A stretch of 13,047 nt of DNA from Anaerolineales bacterium (GTDB lineage Bacteria; Chloroflexota; Anaerolineae; Anaerolineales; E44-bin32): the NCBI GenBank assembly GCA_011772595.1, contig WVZH01000358.1, positions 1 to 13,047 of the forward strand. The letters run 5' to 3'. Made by a program: the position numbers and the translations under genes. How positions within the stretch are numbered: the stretch's first letter is position 1; every line of letters begins with the position of its first letter. Below are positions 1-7,835 of this stretch, in pieces. The notes beneath the pieces are model-generated. The model was not told where the DNA came from. It was given only the letters and a program-made list of their open reading frames with translations, and made no database searches.

Positions 1-1682
1 GTGATCAGACCCTTGCAGACCTTGGCGGGACAAGTCTTCTCTAGGATGTGGGCTTCGTACTCCTCACGGAAGTAACGCAAGGATGTGAGCACGGGATTGG
101 GCGCCGTCTGGCCCAAGCCGCACAATGACGTGGTTTTGATGGCTTCACCCAATTCGATTAGGTACTCAAGATCGCCTTCACGTCCCTCGCCATCGCGGAT
201 TCGCTCGAGCGTTTCCAGGAGAGCTCGTGTACCGACACGGCAGGGGACGCATTTTCCGCACGATTCCTCCTGGGTGAATTGAAGAAAATAGCGCGCCAAG
301 TCCACCATGCAGGTGTCCTGGTCGCAAACCACAAGCCCGCCGGAACCCATGATGGTGCCCAAGGCCGATAGCGATTCGTAGTCCACAGGGACATCCAGAT
401 GCTCTTTGGGGATGCAACCGCCCGAGGGACCTCCTATCTGAGCCGCCTTAAACTCCTTGCTATCTGGGATACCGCCGCCGACGTTGAAGATCAATTCCCT
501 CAGGCTGGTGCCCATGGGCACTTCCACCAAACCCGTGTTACGGATGTTGCCCACAAGCGAAAAAATCATGGTGCCCTTGCTTTGCTCGGTACCGACACGA
601 GAGAACCAGTCAGAACCGTTCTGTATGATTAGGGGAACATTAGCCCAGGTCTTGACGTTGTTTATGTTTGTGGGCTTGCCCCATAATCCGCTCTCAGCGG
701 GATACGGTGGGCGCGGACGTGGCTCACCGATCTTCCCTTCGATGGAGGCAATCAAGGCGGTTTCTTCACCGCAGACAAAAGCCCCACTGCCTACCCGAAT
801 TTCAATTTCGAAATCGAAACCTGATCCGAGGACGTTCTTCCCTAAGAGGCTATGTTCGTGAGCTTGATGTAATGCGATCCCGAGATTCTGAACGGCAAGA
901 GGGTACTCATTGCGAATGTAGACATACCCCTGGTTAGCTCCAATGGCGTAGGCACCGATGATCATCCCTTCGATAACACTATGAGGATTGCCTTCCAATA
1001 GGCTGCGATCCATGAAGGCGCCGGGATCTCCTTCATCAGCGTTGCATATGATGAATTTGACATCTCCAGATGATTGGCGGCAGTAATCCCATTTTGAGCC
1101 AGTAGGAAAACCGGCCCCACCTCTTCCCCGCAACCCGGATTGCCTGACTTCTTCGATTACTTCCTCAGGTGTCATCTCGTATAGGACTTTGCATAGCGCG
1201 GTATAGCCATCGTAGGCGATATAGTCTTCAATGTGAGTAGGATCAATTTCACCATTCAATGCCAACACGCGCCGCATTTGCTTGGTGTAAAAGGGCAATT
1301 GCACGTCATACACAATGGTCTGTCCACTGATTGGATCAACAAAGAGCAAACCGTCTATGAGTTCGCCTTGGGCAATCGTCTTCGTAACAAGCTCGGGAAC
1401 ATCCTTCACGGAAACCCTGTTGTACGCAATCCTTTCTGGGAATATCGTGACAAGGGGTCCAAGTTCGCAAAAGCCCGGGCATCCAGTGGGAATTACCTCG
1501 ATTTCGTCAGCCAATCCGACTTCATACAGAGTCTCATGTAAGCGAGCTAGCACTTTGCGACTCCCCAAAGCGCGGCAACCGGTACCATCGCAGATCCGAA
1601 TGCATCGTTGCTGTGGAGCCGCAGAGGCCGTGATGCTTTGGCGGTAGTCCGCAAAGGCTTGCGGGTTGCGGAGCTCAATCAT
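1..1682 (-). CDS. NuoF-like NADH-binding flavoprotein subunit (HydB/HndC type), truncated
   Basis: NADH:FMN oxidoreductase subunit of a soluble hydrogenase or formate dehydrogenase. 560 codons are visible and the frame runs off the left edge. The order of domains is: an N-terminal thioredoxin-like [2Fe-2S] domain (C31-x4-C36 and C68-x3-C72); the NADH/FMN domain with GRGGAGFPTGSKW near 186-198 and NADEGDPGAFMDR near 214-226; the [4Fe-4S] site SCGKCVPC (C475, C478, C481) with C521; then CPAKVCKGLI near 550-560, which opens a C-terminal ferredoxin domain outside the window. Plain complex I NuoF lacks both end domains, so HydB/HndC or an NAD-linked FdhB is the better match. The start is the ATG at 1682, 14 bases after the nuoE-like stop, with a weak GGGG upstream. 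The two genes are surely co-transcribed. The identity of the catalytic partner cannot be decided here. Confidence 0.93.
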   Translation of the reverse strand, partial: MIELRNPQAFADYRQSITASAAPQQRCIRICDGTGCRALGSRKVLARLHETLYEVGLADEIEVIPTGCPGFCELGPLVTIFPERIAYNRVSVKDVPELVTKTIAQGELIDGLLFVDPISGQTIVYDVQLPFYTKQMRRVLALNGEIDPTHIEDYIAYDGYTALCKVLYEMTPEEVIEEVRQSGLRGRGGAGFPTGSKWDYCRQSSGDVKFIICNADEGDPGAFMDRSLLEGNPHSVIEGMIIGAYAIGANQGYVYIRNEYPLAVQNLGIALHQAHEHSLLGKNVLGSGFDFEIEIRVGSGAFVCGEETALIASIEGKIGEPRPRPPYPAESGLWGKPTNINNVKTWANVPLIIQNGSDWFSRVGTEQSKGTMIFSLVGNIRNTGLVEVPMGTSLRELIFNVGGGIPDSKEFKAAQIGGPSGGCIPKEHLDVPVDYESLSALGTIMGSGGLVVCDQDTCMVDLARYFLQFTQEESCGKCVPCRVGTRALLETLERIRDGEGREGDLEYLIELGEAIKTTSLCGLGQTAPNPVLTSLRYFREEYEAHILEKTCPAKVCKGLI

Positions 1683-1696
1683 TGCACGTCCCCATC

Positions 1697-2155
1697 CTAC
1701 GACCTTGCCTGCTTCAGCATCTTGTCGACTTTCCGAGTGGTCATCTGTCCCTCATACTCGCCATCAAGGATGGCTACCGGACCCAGTGCACAACAACCGA
1801 GGCAATTGACCGTCTCGAGGGTGAATTGGCGGTCGCGCGTCGTTTCACCCGGCTTAATCCCCAGCTTGGACTCAATACGCGCTAGGACTTGGACCACCCC
1901 ACGGACATGGCAGGCGGTTCCGGTGCATACATGAATCATGTGTTTACCGCGCGGGACTAGGCTGAAAGCGTGGTAGAAGGTTGCGACACTGAAAAGTTGG
2001 CTGAGGGGGACATGAAGCCATTCGCTGACGAGGATCATGGCGTCTCGTGGCAAGTAGCGGTAGCGGGCCTGGATGTCTTCTAGGATAGAGATTAATGGGG
2101 CGTTTTCCCCGCGTCGGGTGATGGTTTCTATGATTTCACTGGTTTCAACTTCCAT
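1697..2155 (-). CDS. NuoE-like [2Fe-2S] subunit (HydC/HndA type)
   Basis: Small 152-residue electron-transfer subunit that pairs with the NuoF-like flavoprotein. It has the usual family layout: a helical N-terminus followed by a thioredoxin-like fold that holds one [2Fe-2S] cluster. The four cysteines are seen as CTGTAC (two cysteines four residues apart) and CLGCC (C-x3-C spacing), with GTACHVRG and ALGPV as family landmarks. Length is normal for HydC/HndA/NuoE. The ATG at 2155 is supported by a GAGG about five bases upstream. It is the first gene of the minus-strand unit; the stop is 14 bases before the next start. Because the NuoF partner is of the HydB/HndC type, this is more likely a hydrogenase or formate dehydrogenase subunit than a complex I subunit. 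Confidence 0.93.
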   Translation of the reverse strand: MEVETSEIIETITRRGENAPLISILEDIQARYRYLPRDAMILVSEWLHVPLSQLFSVATFYHAFSLVPRGKHMIHVCTGTACHVRGVVQVLARIESKLGIKPGETTRDRQFTLETVNCLGCCALGPVAILDGEYEGQMTTRKVDKMLKQARS

Positions 2156-2614
2156 ATCCTCGCTATCCTTTGCCCAGCTTGTTGTTGGGTTAGCGATCTC
2201 GATCTTCTTCTGCGTGTTTCGCTTTGCGCATGGTTGCTTTCGTGTGTTCTTCGGTTTGTGCCTTGCGTGGCTTGTCTACGCATACCAACCCGTCTAGGTA
2301 GGCAGTGCCGAAGGCCGGTATGTTTAGCTTAGCCTTTGACCCATGAAAAACACATACAAAAACTGGGATGAAAAAAGAAAATCATATGAAAAATCGTCAC
2401 GCAGTTCTTGGTGCGGACCGAAGAGTTTTTATATGCTTTTTAGAAATTGCTGTCATTTTTGTATGCTTCTTTCACTGAATTTAGGTTAGGGTGGATTTGA
2501 ATTCGCTTTGCGGACGATTTTTGGCGGATATTGTGAGTGAGGGTATTCGATGGGATTTGGGGCATCGTTCGTCTTAAATGTGATTGATGAACAGGAGATC
2601 GGGAGGGCTTGAAG
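2156..2614. other. Divergent intergenic region, AT-rich centre
   Basis: 459 bases between the nuoE-like gene (minus) and the 186-residue gene (plus). The half next to nuoE (2156-2340) would be the transcribed leader. The centre (about 2340-2480) is clearly richer in A and T than the rest of the window and contains the predicted minus-strand promoter. An open frame of 48 codons (ATG 2343, stop 2487-2489) lies in the AT-rich part without a ribosome binding site; I do not call it. No RNA gene or convincing riboswitch was recognised. No good plus-strand promoter was found for the downstream gene. Confidence 0.6.
2428..2456 (-). promoter_or_regulatory. Predicted sigma70-type promoter for the nuoE/nuoF-like operon
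   Basis: On the minus strand ATGACA (2456-2451, 5/6 match to TTGACA) is followed by a 17-base spacer and TATAAA (2433-2428, 5/6 match to TATAAT). It lies in the most AT-rich part of the window. Transcription would begin near 2421, giving an untranslated leader of about 265 bases before the nuoE-like start. This is a sequence match only. Confidence 0.55.
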
Positions 2615-3175
2615 GTGGATAGGGAAGGGATTAAATCTTACCGAAGTGCTAAAAATCGTTCGCAGTCTTCTGCTTTGTGTGATCACGCAAGGAAACTTCT
2701 GAAGGACGCGCTCACGGAGGCGCAGAAGAAATTAAAACCGAGTGACAAGGACAGGGATCTGTCTCAGCTATTGCAACGCCCTGATTTCCTGGAGGCCTTC
2801 AACTATACGCTAGCTTGTCTTGCAGCGAAGGAATTGGCTGAATCGGATCCGCGTGTGTGCGAGATCTATGTTTATCATCCCTCGGGAAACGCGGATTACG
2901 AGGCAGGTGAAGCGTTGCCGGTGGAGAAGACCGCGCATTTAATCGTTCACTTGGAGAGACCTTCACCCACTTTAGAAGTGTTTATTGCATCTTTCGACGA
3001 AGCTTTGACGGCGAGCCTGCGCGAGCTGCCTTCGGGGGTGTTTGAAATTCTCACTTCCTGGCTGGATTGCAAGTTGATTTCAAAGCAGGAAGTTCAACGA
3101 GATAGTGGGATTGCAACCCTACACACTTCGGTCATCACAAGACCCCTTCGTATATGGCCACGTGACGTGTGGTAG
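2615..3175 (+). CDS. Hypothetical protein, 186 aa, family not recognised
   Basis: Plus-strand gene standing alone between two minus-strand units. The GTG at 2615 is chosen because GGAGG (2602-2606) lies eight bases before it; the TTG at 2609 would leave only two bases. The first 60 residues are basic and lysine/serine-rich with a likely helix containing HARKLLKDALTEAQKK. A mixed alpha/beta part follows (AFNYTLACLAAKELAES, then beta-like EIYVYHP, AHLIVHLE and LEVFIASF), so the whole looks like a small soluble domain. There is no signal peptide, membrane segment or metal motif. Sensible amino-acid composition and the good ribosome binding site argue that it is real. I know no function for it. 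It converges on gdhA, with a hairpin between them. Confidence 0.7.
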   Translation: MDREGIKSYRSAKNRSQSSALCDHARKLLKDALTEAQKKLKPSDKDRDLSQLLQRPDFLEAFNYTLACLAAKELAESDPRVCEIYVYHPSGNADYEAGEALPVEKTAHLIVHLERPSPTLEVFIASFDEALTASLRELPSGVFEILTSWLDCKLISKQEVQRDSGIATLHTSVITRPLRIWPRDVW

Positions 3176-3227
3176 ATCCCGAAAATGTGAGGCGGAGGGA
3201 TGCACCCCTCCGCCTCTACCGGGGTCT
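3174..3227. terminator. Strong hairpin between convergent genes, likely bidirectional terminator
   Basis: GAGGCGGAGGG (3189-3199) and CCCTCCGCCTC (3206-3216) form a perfect 11-bp stem with a six-base loop. A second stem outside it pairs AGATCCCG (3174-3181) with CGGGGTCT (3220-3227), with one G-U pair. The outer arm overlaps the stop codon of the upstream plus-strand gene. Read on the minus strand, the inner stem is followed by ACATTTTC, a short T-run suited to ending gdhA transcription. On the plus strand there is no T-run, so termination in that direction is less certain. Confidence 0.65.
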
Positions 3228-3283
3228 TACTTTCAGCGTGGAGAGGGGTGGTCCTTTCGACTGCCCCTTTCCACCGATTTGCT

Positions 3284-4546
3284 TCAAACCCAACCTCGAA
3301 GCTTCACCACCTCGGCGACGCGGCTGACCGACACAAGGTATGCTGCAAGGCGATTGTGTACCTTGTGCTCCTGGGCGGCGTCGTGAACGGCATGGAATGC
3401 GGCCGTCATCTTGGCATCCAGGCGTTCGTGAACCAAATCGACAGGCCAGTAGTAATCGTAGGCATTCTGCACCATCTCGAAGTAGGAGACCGTCACGCCG
3501 CCGGCGTTACACAAGAAATCCGGGATGACATACACACCGCTTTTGTGCAGGATCTTATCGGCTTCGGGCGTTGTCGGTCCGTTTGCGAGCTCGACGCTGA
3601 TTTTGGCTTTAATGTTCTTTGCATTGGCTTCAGCGATCACGTTCTCGAGCGCTGAGGGAACGAGCACGGTCACGTCAAGTTCGAGCAACTCGTCGTTGGT
3701 GATTTCCTTGGTGCCGGGATAACCGATCACAGACCCTGTCTTCTGCTTGTGTACCAAAACCTTCTCGTATTCCAGGCCACCCTCGGCGTAGATTCCACCC
3801 TTCGAGTCGGAGACGGCAACCACTTTGAGGCCCAAGGTCTCGCCGCCTAGTTTGTGGGCGAAGGAACCCGCGTTGCCATAACCCTGAATGGCAGTTGTGG
3901 CACCTTTAAGGTCGATACCGAGAGCCTTTCCGGCCTCTCGCAGGCAATATATTCCACCGCGTGCAGTGGCGTCGCTGCGTCCGGCGGAACCGCCCAGAGG
4001 GATCGGTTTCCCAGTGATCACGCCGAATTCGTTATAGCCCTTGATGAAGGCATACTCGTCGGCCATCCAAGCCATGATCTGCGGGTTGGTGTATACGTCG
4101 GGTGCGGGGACGTCCTTTTCTAATCCAATGATACGTCCCACTTGGCGGATGTAGGCGCGACTGAGGCGTTCGAGCTCGCCCTGCGACATTTCCTTGGGAT
4201 TGCAGATGATGCCACCCTTGCCGCCGCCGAGGGGGATGTCGACGACAGCGCATTTCCAGGTCATCCACGCCGCCAAAGCGCGCACGGTGTCGATCGTTTC
4301 ATCTGGGTGATAGCGGATACCACCCTTCGTCGGGCCGCGGGCATCGTTGTATTGAACGCGGAAGCCGCGAAAGACCTTTGTCGTTCCGTCGTCCATTTTC
4401 ACGGGCAGCGTGACATGCAATTCCCGTATCGGCCAGCGCAAGAGTTCGTGTACGGCCGCATCGAGTTTGAGCACCGCTGCCGCCTCATCCAATTGCTGCT
4501 GTGCGATCTCGAATGGGTTGAGCTTGCTTTTGGATTTAGATGCCAT
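3284..4546 (-). CDS. gdhA: Glutamate dehydrogenase (Glu/Leu/Phe/Val dehydrogenase family)
   Basis: Catalyses reversible oxidative deamination of glutamate to 2-oxoglutarate and ammonia with NAD(P). The 420-residue length is that of the hexameric enzyme of anaerobes and archaea. The catalytic lysines and aspartate are all present with the same spacing as in clostridial GDH: K74 in GPTKGG, K98 in TWKCA, K110 in LGGGKGGI and D150 in PAPDVYTNP. The Rossmann motif QGYGNAG sits near 221-227, followed by VVAVSDSKG at the end of the second strand. NAD versus NADP preference cannot be fixed by eye. The ATG at 4546 is well supported by AGGAG seven bases upstream. It lies downstream of gatB but has its own predicted promoter. 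The C-terminus ([14 protein letters not shown]) is typical for the family. Confidence 0.96.
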   Translation of the reverse strand: MASKSKSKLNPFEIAQQQLDEAAAVLKLDAAVHELLRWPIRELHVTLPVKMDDGTTKVFRGFRVQYNDARGPTKGGIRYHPDETIDTVRALAAWMTWKCAVVDIPLGGGKGGIICNPKEMSQGELERLSRAYIRQVGRIIGLEKDVPAPDVYTNPQIMAWMADEYAFIKGYNEFGVITGKPIPLGGSAGRSDATARGGIYCLREAGKALGIDLKGATTAIQGYGNAGSFAHKLGGETLGLKVVAVSDSKGGIYAEGGLEYEKVLVHKQKTGSVIGYPGTKEITNDELLELDVTVLVPSALENVIAEANAKNIKAKISVELANGPTTPEADKILHKSGVYVIPDFLCNAGGVTVSYFEMVQNAYDYYWPVDLVHERLDAKMTAAFHAVHDAAQEHKVHNRLAAYLVSVSRVAEVVKLRGWV

Positions 4547-4697
4547 CTATTATCTCCTTTTAGAGTGTTTGGAGTTTGGCACATACGATTGGGGTGATGC
4601 ACCTAACTCAATGATGCGAGAATGTGCCACGAGTGCTTTCTCTTGTTGTGACTTGCCGTGGAGAGAAGATCGTCCTCTATACGACTATTCTTCGCGC

Positions 4698-4726
4698 ACC
4701 ATACACCCCGGGGTCTGTAGGGTCAA
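4698..4726 (-). promoter_or_regulatory. Predicted gdhA promoter with a palindrome in the spacer
   Basis: On the minus strand TTGACC (4726-4721, 5/6) is followed by 17 bases and TATGGT (4703-4698, 4/6). The spacer holds the perfect 10-bp palindrome ACCCCGGGGT (4705-4714). Transcription from here would start near 4690 and give a leader of about 145 bases. The palindrome could be an operator, but it is short and no regulator is known. Confidence 0.45.
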
Positions 4727-4736
4727 GTGACATGCT

Positions 4737-6203
4737 TCACAATGAGCTGTGGCGACTATCCTCCAAACGCTTCAGAGCTTTATCGAGACTGGAGCGCACG
4801 ATTGACGGATTGGCCCGGCCGCGAGTGGCGCGCATCACTTGGCCGAAAAACCACTCTGAGAGTGTCGCTTTTCCTTGCAAGAATAATCTGACCTGTTCGG
4901 GGTTGTCCTCAAGCACTTGCTCCACGAGTACATTGATAGCTTGCGGGTCGTTGAGTTGTAGCAAACCGCTTTTTTCCACGATTGCGCTGGGTTCACCTCC
5001 GGTTGCAAACATCTCCGCAAGCACGGCCTTACCGCTGGTGGCGTTTATCTCTCCACGCTCCACCATGGCGACCAATTCTGCCAGAGATTGCGGGGATACG
5101 TTGCTCTCGTCGATCTCGATTCCTGCTTGGTTGAGCAGTCCGAAGAGGTCACCGGTGATCCAGTGGGCGATTTTGTCTGCTGGTGCGTCTTCCGAGCTGG
5201 AGGCTGCTACCTCGAAGAAATCCGCCACCGCTCGCTCCGCAACCAAGATGTCGCCGGTGTAGGGAGTGAGATGATACTGGCGCTGGAAGCGATTAGCTTT
5301 CTCAGTCGGCAACTCCGGCAATTCAGCCTTCACCTGATCGATCCAGACCGGGTCGATGTGGAGCGGAGGTAAATCGGGTTCGGGGAAGTAGCGATAATCG
5401 TGGGCTTCCTCTTTGCTGCGTTGTGAGATGGTGATCCCGCGAGCATTGTCCCAGCCCACGGTTTCTTGGACCACCTCGCCGCCGTCTGCAAGGATCTCAC
5501 TCTGGCGCTGGACCTCGTATGTGAGTGCGTGGACCATCGCACGGAAAGAATTAAGATTCTTGATCTCCGTGCGCGTCCCGAGTTCTTCGGATCCTACAGG
5601 GCGAATGGAGACGTTGGCCTCGAATCGTATGACCCCCTTTTCCATGTCACCGCTGCTGACCTGAAGGTAGCGCAGCAGCGTACGCACGGCGTGTGAAAAG
5701 GATTTCACCTCATCCATGGAATGCAAGTCAGGTTCGGTGACGATCTCGAGTAGAGGTACCCCGGAACGGTTGTAGTCCACCAGGGAATATCCGTCGCGGT
5801 GGATTAATTTACCCGTGTCCTCCTCAAGATGGACGCGCCGAATGCGTACCCTTTTTTCACCCTCGTTCATGCGGAAATGCAACAAACCATTGCTAGCGAG
5901 GGGGAGTTCGTACATCGAGATCTGGTACCCCTTGGGCAGGTCGGGATAGAAGTAATTCTTGCGTGCGAAGACACTTGTCTCGGCGATTTCACATTGCAGA
6001 GCGAGGGCGACCCGAAGGGCGTATTCGATGGCGCGTTGGTTGATGACTGGGAGCGTACCAGGCATGCCGGTGCAAATCTCGCACACAGAAGTATTCGCTT
6101 CAGCGCGCGTCAAGTCCACGACGGCGCAAGCGCAAAACATCTTCGATCGCGTCAGCAATTCGGCGTGAACTTCGAGGCCAATAACGGGTTCGAATGGGGG
6201 CAT
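4737..6203 (-). CDS. gatB: Asp-tRNA(Asn)/Glu-tRNA(Gln) amidotransferase subunit B
   Basis: tRNA-binding, kinase-like subunit of GatCAB. It activates the misacylated Glu or Asp on tRNA with ATP and accepts ammonia channelled from GatA. The 488-residue length is normal. The N-terminus starts with the family signature IGLEVHAEL. The zinc site is complete (C24, C26 in MFCACA; C41, C44 in VCEICTGMPG). YFYPDLPKGYQISMYE and the HLEEDTGKL segment are further hallmarks. The C-terminal YqeY-like tail domain ends with QVMRATRGRANP. The ATG at 6203 gives the expected N-terminus, although no clear Shine-Dalgarno precedes it. It is about 2.8 kb from gatA, with three other genes between, so supply of the complex depends on a separate or very long transcript. 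Confidence 0.97.
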   Translation of the reverse strand: MPPFEPVIGLEVHAELLTRSKMFCACAVVDLTRAEANTSVCEICTGMPGTLPVINQRAIEYALRVALALQCEIAETSVFARKNYFYPDLPKGYQISMYELPLASNGLLHFRMNEGEKRVRIRRVHLEEDTGKLIHRDGYSLVDYNRSGVPLLEIVTEPDLHSMDEVKSFSHAVRTLLRYLQVSSGDMEKGVIRFEANVSIRPVGSEELGTRTEIKNLNSFRAMVHALTYEVQRQSEILADGGEVVQETVGWDNARGITISQRSKEEAHDYRYFPEPDLPPLHIDPVWIDQVKAELPELPTEKANRFQRQYHLTPYTGDILVAERAVADFFEVAASSSEDAPADKIAHWITGDLFGLLNQAGIEIDESNVSPQSLAELVAMVERGEINATSGKAVLAEMFATGGEPSAIVEKSGLLQLNDPQAINVLVEQVLEDNPEQVRLFLQGKATLSEWFFGQVMRATRGRANPSIVRSSLDKALKRLEDSRHSSL

Positions 6204-6241
6204 GGAAAACTACCAAGCTGTAGATTCAATCTATTAAACCA

Positions 6242-6310
6242 TAGGGATAAGGGATCGGGGGTCAGGGATCAGGTAAATCTTGTTGCCGGGTCCCCAATCC
6301 CTGATCCCTA
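6242..6310. repeat. Inverted heptamer array, copy A (unit NAGGGAT)
   Basis: The left arm (6242-6273) reads as units TAGGGAT, AAGGGAT, CGGGGGT, CAGGGAT, CAGG. The right arm (6290-6310), read on the other strand, is TAGGGAT, CAGGGAT, TGGGGAC. The arms can fold into an imperfect hairpin with a loop of about 16 bases. It lies in the gap between the aminotransferase (stop 6319-6317) and gatB, immediately after the aminotransferase stop. Confidence 0.8.
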
Positions 6311-6316
6311 GTTGCC

Positions 6317-7477
6317 TTATCCGTGCCGTTGCATGAATCTGGCGAGACGTTCCAATGCCTGCTCAATCTTCTCGTACGCGGTTGCGTAGGAGCAACGGAC
6401 GTAATTGCCGTCCGCGCTGAAAGCATGACCCGGAACGACGGCCACGCGTTCCTCCTTGAGCAGGGTCTCAGCGAAGTTCTCACCATCCATCCCAGCAGCG
6501 TCAATGCGTGGGAATGCGTAGAAGGCGCCGCGGGGTTCGAAGGTGGTCAAACCTAAGTCGTTCAGGCCGGAGACGATCAAGCGACGGCGGCGATCATACT
6601 CTGCGACCATCGCCTGAACATGCTCGTCACCCCGTGTCAGTGCTTCTAGAGCGGCCGCCTGGGATGTTGTCGGGGCAGACATGATGGTGTACTGATGGAT
6701 CTTGCGCAAGGCTGCGAGAATCGGTGCCGGCGCAGCGGCGTACCCCACTCGCCATCCGGTCATTGCGTAATCCTTTGAGAAGCCTCCCAGCGTAATCGTC
6801 CGTTCCCGCATATCCGGAAGTGTAGCGAAGCAGATGTGGTTGTGACCGCCGTACACCAGGCGGTCGTAGATCTCGTCGGATATGACCAGGAAATCGTGCT
6901 GCTTTGCTAGGTCGGCGAGGGATTGTAGATTTTCTCGGCCCATCACAGCGCCGGTCGGATTGTTGGGGTAGCCCATCAGAAGCGCTTTGGTCTTGGGTGT
7001 GATCAGAGGTTCGACGTCTTTAGCAAGCAGTTGGAAATCGTCTTCAACTCTGGTCTTGACGGTCACCGGAGTTCCACCGGCGAAGATCACTTCAGGTTGA
7101 TATGAGACGAAGCATGGGGTGGGGATGATCACTTCGTCGCCGGGGTCAATCACGGCCGTGAGCGCAAGATAGAGTGCCTCGGATACACCCACGGTGATCA
7201 GCAGTTCGATCTCAGGATCGTAGGAGACGCCGTACAGGCGTTCAAGATGTGCCGCGAGTGCCAGTCTCAGTTCGATAACGCCGGAGTTGGAGGTGTAATG
7301 TGTCTCCCCTCGCTGCAAGGAACGTATCCCCGCTTCGAGGATCGGATCCGGGGTGACGAAGTCTGGCTCGCCGATCCCGAGTGAGATTACATCATCCATG
7401 GTCGCGGCGATGTCGAAAAAGCGCCGGATCCCGGATGGAGGAACTTCGGCGACGCGACGGGCAATGAAATCACGCAT
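6317..7477 (-). CDS. PLP-dependent class I/II aminotransferase (aspartate/aromatic aminotransferase family)
   Basis: Transfers an amino group between an amino acid and a 2-oxoacid (most often 2-oxoglutarate). 386 residues, full length for fold-type I enzymes. Visible hallmarks are SLGIGEPDF near 32-40, the substrate-domain motif PNNPTG (N173), DEIYDRLVY (D201, Y204), the PLP-binding lysine K235 in GGFSKDYAMTGWRVGY, and an arginine in YVRCSYA near 363 that binds the substrate carboxylate. The N-terminal pattern fits subgroup I gamma enzymes such as the broad-specificity aromatic or PatA-like aminotransferases. The amino donor cannot be named from sequence alone. The ATG at 7477 has AGGAG about seven bases upstream. 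It may use glutamate made by the nearby gdhA, although the genes need not be co-regulated. Confidence 0.93.
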   Translation of the reverse strand: MRDFIARRVAEVPPSGIRRFFDIAATMDDVISLGIGEPDFVTPDPILEAGIRSLQRGETHYTSNSGVIELRLALAAHLERLYGVSYDPEIELLITVGVSEALYLALTAVIDPGDEVIIPTPCFVSYQPEVIFAGGTPVTVKTRVEDDFQLLAKDVEPLITPKTKALLMGYPNNPTGAVMGRENLQSLADLAKQHDFLVISDEIYDRLVYGGHNHICFATLPDMRERTITLGGFSKDYAMTGWRVGYAAAPAPILAALRKIHQYTIMSAPTTSQAAALEALTRGDEHVQAMVAEYDRRRRLIVSGLNDLGLTTFEPRGAFYAFPRIDAAGMDGENFAETLLKEERVAVVPGHAFSADGNYVRCSYATAYEKIEQALERLARFMQRHG

Positions 7478-7534
7478 TGGTTAGCTCCTGTGTAAGACTG
7501 CGAGGGTGGTGGGATGCCGTGTGTGATATCCGAA

Positions 7535-7581
7535 AAGGGATCAGGCAAAGCTTCTTACAGATGCCTATTCCCTGATCCCTA
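7535..7581. repeat. Inverted heptamer array, copy B (unit NAGGGAT)
   Basis: AGGGATCAGG (7536-7545) and CCTGATCCCT (7571-7580) form a perfect 10-bp inverted repeat with a 25-base loop. The right arm continues for about three units read on the minus strand (TAGGGAT, CAGGGAA, TAGGCAT). It is the shortest of the three copies and sits 36 bases past the stop of the 70-residue gene and 57 bases before the aminotransferase start. Confidence 0.8.
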
Positions 7582-7616
7582 TCTTCTAAAAGTCTTAGAC
7601 TTCAAAACCGTTTCGA

Positions 7617-7829
7617 TCATAGTATATGGATTCGCCATTCGTCGTAGAGTTCCCCGTAAAACAACTCGAAGACGCGGCCGTCTTCTACACGCACTCGAAA
7701 CCGTCGACCGCCAGGTATACGCCAGCGAGCTTCGATTTCAGCGATCGGCAACCGTTCACCTTCCCAACGCAAGGCGATTGGTCGTTCACCGTAAGTATGA
7801 CCAGAGTGGCATTCGACAAGTTCGGTCAC
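7617..7829 (-). CDS. Small conserved-looking protein, 70 aa (DUF6504-like)
   Basis: 70-residue acidic/basic beta-rich protein with no signal peptide or membrane segment. The pattern ERPIALRWEGERLPIAEI, then W-R, then FRVRVEDGRVFELFY and a final DEWRIHIL is typical of a small all-beta fold. It resembles the DUF6504-type proteins, which share a short W-x-G-x-R/E strand, a central R-W and a closing W-x-(I/L). The function of that family is unknown to me. The GTG at 7829 is the only initiator in this frame; the frame is open further upstream but without a start codon. No Shine-Dalgarno is seen, and TATAAT lies six bases before the GTG, so translation may be leaderless or the true start may be slightly downstream. 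Confidence 0.62.
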   Translation of the reverse strand: MTELVECHSGHTYGERPIALRWEGERLPIAEIEARWRIPGGRRFRVRVEDGRVFELFYGELYDEWRIHIL

Positions 7830-7835
7830 AGAGGG

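Noticed and set aside
1..2155. Complex I nuoEF
   Set aside because: The NuoF-like protein has extra [2Fe-2S] and ferredoxin domains that complex I NuoF lacks. Not fully excluded because downstream genes are outside the window.
2073..2297. 74-codon plus-strand frame that looks like a membrane protein
   Set aside because: It starts inside the nuoE-like gene on the opposite strand; its hydrophobic look arises from the complement of basic codons in the leader.
2343..2489. 48-codon plus-strand frame (ATG 2343) in the AT-rich gap
   Set aside because: No ribosome binding site, odd composition with clustered lysines and cysteines, and it overlaps the predicted minus-strand promoter. Likely chance.
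4705..4714. ACCCCGGGGT palindrome as a terminator for gatB
   Set aside because: The stem would have no loop and no T-run follows; an operator or chance is more likely.
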